Shown here: positions 1 to 4,873 of the stretch, one piece after another
Position numbering within the stretch: the stretch's first letter is position 1
How the letters are laid out: the number at the start of each line of letters is the position of its first letter
Origin: Ruminococcaceae bacterium UBA1785
GTDB taxonomy: Bacteria; Bacillota; Clostridia; Oscillospirales; Acutalibacteraceae
Length of the DNA: 6,591 nucleotides
Reading direction: 5' to 3'
NCBI GenBank assembly: GCA_002314555.1
Contig: DCGF01000002.1
Coordinates: 5,178-11,768, forward strand
Notes under the pieces: generated by a model
Database searches by the model: none
What the model was told of the DNA's origin: nothing
The model's input: only the letters and a program-made list of their open reading frames with translations
Translations under genes and position numbers: made by a program

Positions 1-57
1 CGCCGGTGGACTTCAGGCCTTCGTCAGCGAACAGCTTGATGGCGTTCAGAACGTCCA
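1..57 (-). other. Segment of atypical GC-rich codon use at the window edge
   Basis: By hand count this stretch is about 60% GC. It holds three CTG codons plus single GCC, TCC and ACC codons. I found none of these four codons in the preceding roughly 676 codons of the same reading frame, where CTT, GCT/GCA, TCA/TCT and ACA/ACT are used instead. The reading frame and protein similarity continue through it. It could be a recombination boundary, a strain-mixed or misjoined assembly, or chance; the sequence alone does not decide. Confidence 0.5.
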
Positions 58-580
58 TCTGCTTATCCTGCATTCCCTTTACAACAAGGAAGAGTGGGTC
101 GAACCAGAGGTCGTCTGATTCCATACCAAGAGACATACCAAGGTCAAGCATCTTGTGGCAGTGAGCCATTCTCTCTTCGTTGTCTTTTGCAATACCATCA
201 GCTGAGCAAAGAGCGATACAGATAGCATCGTTTGCAGCTGCAAGGTTGATGTTGTCAATACGAGAACCAGCATCAGCTGAGTTTACGATTGGCTTACCGT
301 TTGTACGGTTATATACTCTAATACCAGCTTCAATAGCCTTCTTATTAGCTGTATCAAGAGCAAGTGGTACGTTGTTAAAGTTCTCCTGGAGAAGTTTAAC
401 AGCCCAAGTCATAAGTTCAGGACCATTAGACTCTGCAGGTCCAATGTTAACGTCAAGATATGTTGCACCAGCAGCGATCTGCTCAGCAGCTCTCTTAAGG
501 ATTGGCTCTGGATCCATGTTATCCATAGCAGCCTTAATTGTTGGGCTGATGCAGTGGATACGCTCACCAATAGTTACGAA
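1..580 (-). other. AcsE (MeTr) domain of the fusion, 3' truncated by window edge
   Basis: Residues 504-696 of the fusion form the first three quarters of a pterin-binding (beta/alpha)8 barrel. The domain begins FVTIGERIH, where stand-alone MeTr proteins have their own N terminus. The visible folate-site residues are D579, N603 and D664. The equivalent of Moorella N199, important for protonating the pterin, would be just past base 1 and cannot be checked. Alignment to the Moorella enzyme (recalled, not computed) needs only about a one-residue insertion up to D664, so the domain looks intact and not decaying. No ribosome binding site precedes the internal ATG at 620-622 (residue 490), so separate translation of this domain is not suggested. 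Confidence 0.88.
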
Positions 581-2089
581 CTTCTTAGACTCAACGTTTC
601 TTGTCTTATACTGAACGCCCATATCTACAACTTTGATTTCTGGGATTGATGCTGCAATCTTATCAAAGTCAAGTGGAGCATTTTCATCTACTACCTTAGC
701 CTCTGCCTTTGGAGCATCAGCCTTCTGAGCAGCAGCAGCTTCAGCAGCCTTAACATATTCGCCGTCCTTTAAGTACTTAACGATTTCAACTGCCTCACGT
801 GTACCTACTACTACATTCCAATCAGGAAGTTTGTCAGCGATTTCGCCCTTCATAACTGCAACCTTACCAGGGATGATAAGTGTACGGTTATTAATTTTGC
901 TAGCGATATCAAGTTCATCAAATGTCTTCTTAACAGTTGAAGATGAGAACTTACCAGCAGCCCAAGCTGTGAGTACTGACATACCAGAAGCATCTGTGAT
1001 TACAAGGTTTACAGGAACCTTTGAGCGCTCAACTTCACCTGTAACAAGGAAGTATGTAAGAGCAAAGTCAACTGTAAGCATGCAAGGATCTTCTGGGCCT
1101 GCACCGTTAAGTGGATAGATACCTGGCTCAACCTTCATTGGCTTCTGAGGGTCAGTATAGATATTCTGACGAAGACCATAAAGTGGAAGAGCTTCAGCCA
1201 TTGTCATCTTCTCAATAACGATGATTGAACCATACTTAAGTGTGAAGAGTGATGCATAAGCTGTCTGAAGGTGAATATCACCATGAGCAAGCTTTGGAAG
1301 TTTAACGATTGAAGGATAACCGAATGAGCGGTCGCCGTCTTTAATAGCTGTACGACGAACAAGTACTGCATTCTTAAGAGTTTCCTTAATATCCTTACCA
1401 GTTACGTCGATGATGAGGTTCTTATTACCTGCATCTTCAAGAGCCTTAACTGTGTCATAGATTTCTTCAATAGATTCGCCGCAAACACCAAGAGCAATAT
1501 CTGCGTCTGTAGCGATAGCGTTCATGTCAGCGAAGTTTGCTTTGTTTGCGCCAACGAGAACTGGCTTTGAAGCTTTGATAGCTTCAACAGCTGCCTTTGC
1601 AGCAGCAACGTCTGTTGTGTCAATGATAACTACGCGACCAGCAGCATCAGCTTTCTTAGCAAGGTCAACGAGCTTGTCGCCTTCGCCGTGAACCATGATT
1701 GTCTCAACGAATTCACGCTCACCGATACGCTCGTAGTCGATCTTTGCCATATCTGCAAGTTTTGCGTCTACGTCTGCGTCTGCCATAGCTGTTGATACAG
1801 GAATAGCAAATACGTTGTGAGATACGAAAGTCTTTTCGTGTCTGTAAAGAACTGTCTCGCCACCAAGAGAGATCTCTTTGTCGCCAGCACCAATTTTAAT
1901 TGTCTTCATTGCTGGAGCAGTTGCGTCTGAAAGTAATGCCTTAGCATCATCTGACATATGTGGGCACTGATCAATTGGAAGTGCTCCCTGAGCAACCTTC
2001 ATGCAGAATGCCATACATGTTGGGCATCCACATTCCTTACAGTTTGTCTTTGGAGATAACTTGAAAATATCTAGTCCTTTTACTGCCAT
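1..2089 (-). CDS. acsC-acsE: Fusion of corrinoid iron-sulfur protein large subunit (AcsC) and methyl-H4folate methyltransferase (AcsE), 3' end outside window
   Basis: The frame opens at ATG 2087-2089 and stays open for 696 codons to base 1. Residues 1-447 form a full-length AcsC (family about 445 aa). The N-terminal [4Fe-4S] motif has C17, C20, C25 and C42 (C-x2-C-x4-C-x16-C), with extra cysteines C22 and C29. A TIM-barrel region and a C-terminal corrinoid-binding domain follow, with the hallmark TDASGMSVLTAWAAGKF. After an Ala-rich linker, residues 504-696 match AcsE: a TIGERI start, then D579 (ALDTAN), N603 (IVNSAD) and D664 (WFDPL), which align with Moorella MeTr D75, N96 and D160. The MeTr domain should need about 65 more residues beyond the window. 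Known roles: AcsE moves the methyl group from methyl-H4folate to Co(I) of the AcsC/AcsD corrinoid protein, which passes it to acetyl-CoA synthase in the cytoplasm. The physical fusion is seen directly; tethered methyl transfer is inferred. The gene follows acsD by 17 bp. Confidence 0.93.
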   Translation of the reverse strand, partial: MAVKGLDIFKLSPKTNCKECGCPTCMAFCMKVAQGALPIDQCPHMSDDAKALLSDATAPAMKTIKIGAGDKEISLGGETVLYRHEKTFVSHNVFAIPVSTAMADADVDAKLADMAKIDYERIGEREFVETIMVHGEGDKLVDLAKKADAAGRVVIIDTTDVAAAKAAVEAIKASKPVLVGANKANFADMNAIATDADIALGVCGESIEEIYDTVKALEDAGNKNLIIDVTGKDIKETLKNAVLVRRTAIKDGDRSFGYPSIVKLPKLAHGDIHLQTAYASLFTLKYGSIIVIEKMTMAEALPLYGLRQNIYTDPQKPMKVEPGIYPLNGAGPEDPCMLTVDFALTYFLVTGEVERSKVPVNLVITDASGMSVLTAWAAGKFSSSTVKKTFDELDIASKINNRTLIIPGKVAVMKGEIADKLPDWNVVVGTREAVEIVKYLKDGEYVKAAEAAAAQKADAPKAEAKVVDENAPLDFDKIAASIPEIKVVDMGVQYKTRNVESKKFVTIGERIHCISPTIKAAMDNMDPEPILKRAAEQIAAGATYLDVNIGPAESNGPELMTWAVKLLQENFNNVPLALDTANKKAIEAGIRVYNRTNGKPIVNSADAGSRIDNINLAAANDAICIALCSADGIAKDNEERMAHCHKMLDLGMSLGMESDDLWFDPLFLVVKGMQDKQMDVLNAIKLFADEGLKSTG
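581..748 (-). other. Ala/Lys/Glu-rich interdomain linker plus spacer joining AcsC to AcsE
   Basis: Residues 448-472 are very rich in Ala, Glu and Lys (AAEAAAAQKADAPKAEAK), typical of a flexible or helical tether between enzyme domains. Residues 473-503 (starting LDFDKIAASIPEIKVV) are a less biased spacer that may pack on the MeTr barrel. The junction falls exactly at the expected C terminus of AcsC (about residue 447) and the expected N terminus of MeTr, so neither domain appears trimmed. An Ala-rich linker of this kind argues for an evolved bifunctional protein and against a sequencing error that merged two adjacent genes. Confidence 0.8.
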
Positions 2090-2098
2090 TTTCTTCTA

Positions 2099-2105
2099 CC
2101 CCCTT
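2099..2105 (-). promoter_or_regulatory. Ribosome binding site of the acsC-acsE fusion
   Basis: On the minus strand AAGGGGG sits 9 bases before ATG 2087-2089, inside the 17-bp gap after the acsD stop. It is a G-rich, imperfect Shine-Dalgarno, but the only one near this start. It supports the 2089 start, which is also the expected AcsC N terminus upstream of the cysteine motif. Confidence 0.7.
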
Positions 2106-2106
2106 C

Positions 2107-3000
2107 TTAGTTAAGTGCTGCAATCATTGCAGCAACAGTTTTGATAGCTTCTGGATGGCGCATAATAACAGCGTCAGCACCGCCTGTAAGAGCAGCAGCT
2201 GCTGTTGTGATTTCCATCTCTATAATACGTTCATCAAGTGAACCCCACTCTGGCATTTCTTCCTCTGGCATAAGTGATTCCTTAACGCCACAAGTCTCTG
2301 TTGAAACTGGAGTGATAATTGGCATTGCAAGCTGTGCATCACCCTGCTGTAAGGCAGCAGCACGAATACGGTCGAGTGTTGAAGCAACATATTCATAACC
2401 GTAACCAGCAGCAGCAGAGCCAGCATTCATAACGATTGTCTTTTCATCAACGCCAAGCTGTGAAAGCATTGTGTTGAGCTGTTTTGCAAGGTTGATATCA
2501 ACTGCTGATTCAGCGCCAACCTTCTGTCCGTATGCAAGACCAGCACCAGCACCTACTTGCTTGTAGTTCTCCTCACGAGCAGAAAGAACAAGGATGTTCT
2601 TACCAGCGAGAGCATCAGAAACCTTATTAAAGATCTCTGCGTCCTTCTCTACTGCCTTACAACCCATGATAACGAGTGGAAGTGTTGTTGCGTCTGCAAC
2701 AGCTTTAGCAAGTGCTACGCAATCTTCTACGCTTGTGTCGTCGCCGTTTGGGTCAGCAGACTGAAGGTGAAGACATACAAATGATACGCCTTCCATAGAC
2801 TCTGCTTTCTTTGCATTCTCTACAGCATTTGCATCGTCCAAGATTTCAAGGCCGATTTTCTGTGTGTTCTCTACAGCATTATCAAATGTGTAGAATGGCA
2901 TTACGTTCTGGCCACCGATTGTGATTGCCTTGTCGCCAGTACCAAGTGTAACTGCATTAACACTTGAATTGAACGCCTGAAGTTTTGGTTCAAAAGACAT
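2107..3000 (-). CDS. acsD: Corrinoid iron-sulfur protein small subunit (AcsD / CODH-ACS delta subunit)
   Basis: The 297-residue protein matches the small CFeSP subunit, a TIM-barrel protein that pairs with AcsC and helps cradle the corrinoid cofactor carrying the methyl group. Family signatures visible are the N-terminal TLGTGDKAITIGG and MPFYTFD (about 18-40), a core SADPNGDDTS segment (81-90), VDINLAKQLN (167-176), the glycine-rich GYGYEY (199-204), AMPIITPVSTET (225-236) and a C-terminal ADAVIMRHPEAI (275-286). It is shorter than Moorella AcsD as I recall it, lacking an acidic/Pro-containing stretch after residue 55. The ends look intact: start ATG 2998-3000 has a good ribosome site and the stop is TAA. 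It lies directly before its partner AcsC, as expected for equimolar subunits. AcsD and AcsC share similar openings (GTGDKAITIGG versus GAGDKEISLGG), consistent with common ancestry of the two barrels. Confidence 0.95.
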   Translation of the reverse strand: MSFEPKLQAFNSSVNAVTLGTGDKAITIGGQNVMPFYTFDNAVENTQKIGLEILDDANAVENAKKAESMEGVSFVCLHLQSADPNGDDTSVEDCVALAKAVADATTLPLVIMGCKAVEKDAEIFNKVSDALAGKNILVLSAREENYKQVGAGAGLAYGQKVGAESAVDINLAKQLNTMLSQLGVDEKTIVMNAGSAAAGYGYEYVASTLDRIRAAALQQGDAQLAMPIITPVSTETCGVKESLMPEEEMPEWGSLDERIIEMEITTAAAALTGGADAVIMRHPEAIKTVAAMIAALN

Positions 3001-3008
3001 GGTATATT

Positions 3009-3016
3009 CTCCCTTT
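3009..3016 (-). promoter_or_regulatory. Ribosome binding site of acsD
   Basis: AAAGGGAG on the minus strand lies 8 bases before the acsD ATG, in the longest gap of the window (31 bp between the cooC stop and acsD). The rest of the gap is A/T-rich and holds no convincing terminator or promoter. Confidence 0.7.
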
Positions 3017-3031
3017 CAAATAATTACCTAT

Positions 3032-3799
3032 TTAAATCTTGAGCTCGTCCATGAGCTCGTTAAGTTTAGACTTAATTGGTGTGTTGTCTGGAACATAAGC
3101 GGTTGGCTTACCTTCACAGTCATATTCGTAAACGAGGTCATCGTGTGGAAGTACTCCAAGAAGTGGAAGGTTGTACTTTTCAATTTCCTCGCGAACGCCT
3201 GGATTGAGTTCTCCGTTTGGTGCGCGGTTTACAATCAAGTAAACCTGACCAGGACTTAGTTTAAGTTCGTCAATCATGTCACGTATACGCGCAACAGCCT
3301 GGATGCCACGGCGTGAGCAGTCAGATACTAAAAGCATCACATCTACATGAGGTAGAGTTCCTCTACTGATGTGCTCAAGTCCTGCTTCGTTGTCGATTAC
3401 AGTGTAACTGTAGTTTTTGATGTATCTATCAATTTGAGTTTTTAAAAGACCATTAACAAAGCAATAGCAGCCTTGGCCCTGTGTGCGGCCCATAACTATC
3501 ATGTCAAAGTTCTTTTCCTCAATAAGAGCATCCTCAAATTTGAATTCAGCATAATCAGCTTTAGACATTCCGTCTGGAATTTTGCCATCAATTTCTGAAT
3601 GAGCAATATCTTCTCTGATAGAGCCTAAAGTGATATCAGCTTCAACACCTAATACTTCGTTGAGGTTTGAGTTGGCATCGGCATCAACTACGAGGATAGG
3701 ATCATTTGATCTCTTTGTAAGATAATCAATTATCATGCCACAAGTAGTGGTTTTTCCGACTCCGCCTTTTCCTGCAACAGCAATAGTTTTATTAGCCAT
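3032..3799 (-). CDS. cooC: CooC/AcsF-type nickel-insertion ATPase for CO dehydrogenase / acetyl-CoA synthase
   Basis: This 255-residue MinD/SIMIBI-class P-loop ATPase matches CooC/AcsF, which uses ATP hydrolysis to help insert nickel into the C-cluster of CO dehydrogenase or the A-cluster of acetyl-CoA synthase. The deviant Walker A motif is GKGGVGKTT (10-18) with the signature lysine K11. The switch region contains VVDADANSN (37-45). GRTQGQGCYC carries the C111-x-C113 pair that CooC dimers use to bind metal. The Walker B-like VIDNEAGLEH spans 134-143. Length is typical (about 250-265 aa). Its ATG overlaps the last base of the cooT stop, and AAGGAG lies 8 bases upstream inside cooT. Placement between cooT and acsD supports a maturation role for the complex in this operon. 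Whether it serves CODH (CooC) or ACS (AcsF) cannot be decided from sequence by eye. Confidence 0.93.
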   Translation of the reverse strand: MANKTIAVAGKGGVGKTTTCGMIIDYLTKRSNDPILVVDADANSNLNEVLGVEADITLGSIREDIAHSEIDGKIPDGMSKADYAEFKFEDALIEEKNFDMIVMGRTQGQGCYCFVNGLLKTQIDRYIKNYSYTVIDNEAGLEHISRGTLPHVDVMLLVSDCSRRGIQAVARIRDMIDELKLSPGQVYLIVNRAPNGELNPGVREEIEKYNLPLLGVLPHDDLVYEYDCEGKPTAYVPDNTPIKSKLNELMDELKI

Positions 3800-3801
3800 T
3801 A
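3799..3801 (-). promoter_or_regulatory. cooT stop / cooC start overlap (TAATG) with upstream AAGGAG
   Basis: The cooT stop TAA (3801-3799) shares its last A with the cooC start ATG (3799-3797), giving TAATG. AAGGAG (3808-3813), inside the final codons of cooT, is spaced 8 bases from the ATG. This arrangement favours translational coupling, keeping CooT and CooC in linked amounts. Confidence 0.8.
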
Positions 3802-3990
3802 CGTACGCTCCTTAACTACCGCTTTGTTTTGTAAAAGATCTACTGAAAGTAAAACTCCATCTATTTCAATTTTTCTTTCTAAAAGATCTGTTAAAACAAC
3901 CAAGTTGTCTTTAATTTCAATCCTTGTAACATTACTCATAAGGATGCTCGCTGCATCTTCATTATTTGCATAAACAGTTGAAAGACACAT
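3799..3990 (-). CDS. cooT: CooT-family small nickel-binding protein
   Basis: The 63-residue protein begins Met-Cys and has the small all-beta look of the CooT family: MCLSTVYA, then alternating hydrophobic strands such as VTRIEIKDNLVVLTDLLE and KIEIDGVLLSVD. In characterised CooT proteins Cys2 binds Ni(II) in a homodimer and the protein assists CO dehydrogenase activation. C2 is the only cysteine here, as expected. The start at 3988-3990 is fixed by the required MC terminus and by a perfect AGGAGG 7 bases upstream. It sits between a His-rich protein and CooC, echoing the cooC-cooT-cooJ nickel genes of Rhodospirillum rubrum. The nickel role here is inferred from family and context. Confidence 0.88.
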   Translation of the reverse strand: MCLSTVYANNEDAASILMSNVTRIEIKDNLVVLTDLLERKIEIDGVLLSVDLLQNKAVVKERT

Positions 3991-3997
3991 ATAAATA

Positions 3998-4003
3998 CCT
4001 CCT
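3998..4003 (-). promoter_or_regulatory. Strong ribosome binding site of cooT
   Basis: A perfect AGGAGG lies 7 bases before the cooT ATG, in the 15-bp gap after the His-rich gene. It is the best Shine-Dalgarno in the window and fixes the start that gives the Met-Cys N terminus. Confidence 0.8.
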
Positions 4004-4005
4004 AT

Positions 4006-4245
4006 TCATACAAGCTTTGAAAGAGCATCTGCAAGAATATCATTACCCTTGTGATAATTCTCCACAGCTGACATTACCTTGTTATAGACTTCTTCATTTC
4101 CAGCATCCTTTATATCGAGTGCTAAATGTTCAAGTTCGTGTGTATGCTCAGCGTTGTGGCTAACCATATACTTCATAAGCGCAACAAGTTCTTCCATTGG
4201 TGCTACACCGTTGTCATGTGTGTGATGTTCATGATGCATATGCAT
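4006..4245 (-). CDS. Small histidine-rich protein, putative nickel chaperone or store (CooJ-like role)
   Basis: The 79-residue protein has 11 histidines and no cysteine. Six are packed in the first ten residues (MHMHHEHHTH), and four more fall at 30, 34, 36 and 40 in an apparent amphipathic helix; one is at 65. The body looks like two helices (about 17-47 and 50-78), with no signal peptide or membrane segment. Small His-rich proteins of this layout occur in Clostridia and are sometimes labelled metal transporters, which the lack of membrane segments here contradicts. In R. rubrum the His-rich CooJ helps supply nickel to CO dehydrogenase, but its His tail is C-terminal, so homology is not claimed. 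Position just before cooT and cooC suggests nickel binding or buffering. A second in-frame ATG at residue 3 could also serve as start. Function is inferred. Confidence 0.8.
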   Translation of the reverse strand: MHMHHEHHTHDNGVAPMEELVALMKYMVSHNAEHTHELEHLALDIKDAGNEEVYNKVMSAVENYHKGNDILADALSKLV

Positions 4246-4246
4246 A

Positions 4247-4873
4247 TTAATTAAGCTCCTTCATTTTTAATTTGATTAAAGTTATCAGCATCTCTGCCAT
4301 TACCACTCTGTCTTCAGCGGCAAAAGAGCCTTCAAAGTTATCAGAGTAAAGTATTTGTGAATTTGGTGGGAATTCATCATCGCCTTCCCAAATAAGGATT
4401 TGAATGAAATAATTTGGCATTACTTCAAATTCAAAACCTGCATCGCCATGATTCAGTGGCTTTCCAGCGAGTGCTTTTGAAGCCTCTTGGAACTTAATCT
4501 TACAAGTTCCAAAGGAAAATGCCGAGCGCATTATACAACGACCTGTAAAAGGTTCTATGTACATCTCGCCCCAAGACATCTCTCTAAATGTCTTAAAAGT
4601 TCCAAGCGATAAGGTTGGGTTAAATTCAAGAAGAATTCGAATCAGAAAAGTCTTTGCTTTTAAATCGAAAAGGCAAAAGGCTTTTTCATTTTCTGATGTC
4701 ACTGAAAAATCAGGCCACGAAATCTTATATTCATCAAAAAGAAATTTTAAAGAAAAGGTGCCGTTTTCATACGGTATGCCTGTTCTCAAAGAAACCTCTT
4801 TTGGATCTAACTTTTTGAACAGTTCCAGATAGTGTTCAAATGGAACTTCTTTGATGTTGTCTTTTACTTCCAT
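4247..4873 (-). CDS. DUF3786-family protein of unknown function
   Basis: The 208-residue soluble protein fits the DUF3786 pattern as I know it. An N-terminal helix leads into LDPKEVSLRTGIPY (22-35), then a beta-rich part (SLKFLFDEYKISWPD, 41-55). TFREM is at 95-99, GDAGFEFEVMP at 143-153, and the strongly family-like IWEGDDEFPPNSQILYSDN at 161-179. A C-terminal helix starts AEDRVVMAEML (186-196). Four cysteines (67, 113, 124 and one-off positions nearby) do not form a recognisable Fe-S motif. No catalytic activity is known to me for this family, though members occur in anaerobes with corrinoid and CODH/ACS genes. Its ATG abuts the acsV stop (TAAATG) and its stop is 1 bp from the next gene, so it is translated with the activator and nickel genes. 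A role in corrinoid-protein activation or complex assembly is only inferred from context. Confidence 0.82.
   Translation of the reverse strand: MEVKDNIKEVPFEHYLELFKKLDPKEVSLRTGIPYENGTFSLKFLFDEYKISWPDFSVTSENEKAFCLFDLKAKTFLIRILLEFNPTLSLGTFKTFREMSWGEMYIEPFTGRCIMRSAFSFGTCKIKFQEASKALAGKPLNHGDAGFEFEVMPNYFIQILIWEGDDEFPPNSQILYSDNFEGSFAAEDRVVMAEMLITLIKLKMKELN
4255..4261 (-). promoter_or_regulatory. Ribosome binding site of the His-rich gene
   Basis: AAGGAGC lies 9 bases before ATG 4243-4245, inside the last codons of the DUF3786 gene, whose TAA stop ends one base before this start. The distance to ATG 4239-4237 (15 bases) is less favourable, so the first ATG is preferred. Confidence 0.65.

Noticed and set aside
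79..273. Minus-strand open frame of 64 codons
   Set aside because: It overlaps the AcsE domain in another frame; its Leu/Thr-rich product matches nothing and the AcsE frame is clearly coding.
180..614. Plus-strand open frame of 144 codons
   Set aside because: It lies antisense to the AcsE domain and linker, has no ribosome site or recognisable domain, and is explained by the codon bias of the real minus-strand gene.
831..1118. Plus-strand open frame of 95 codons
   Set aside because: Antisense shadow of the conserved AcsC C-terminal domain; composition-driven Ser/Ala-rich product without family features.
2141..2784. Several plus- and minus-strand frames of 68-85 codons within acsD
   Set aside because: All lie within the well-supported acsD gene in other frames and show no motifs or ribosome sites.
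3001..3031. Possible hairpin (AAATA / TATTT) between cooC and acsD
   Set aside because: The stem is only five A/T pairs with no following U tract, too weak for a terminator or riboswitch. The gap is too short for a full regulatory leader.
2999..3259. Plus-strand open frame of 86 codons overlapping cooC and the cooC-acsD gap
   Set aside because: Mostly antisense to conserved cooC; hydrophobic product has no convincing start signal.
4006..4245. His-rich protein as a metal transporter
   Set aside because: No hydrophobic membrane segments; 79 soluble, helical residues fit a binding protein and not a transporter.
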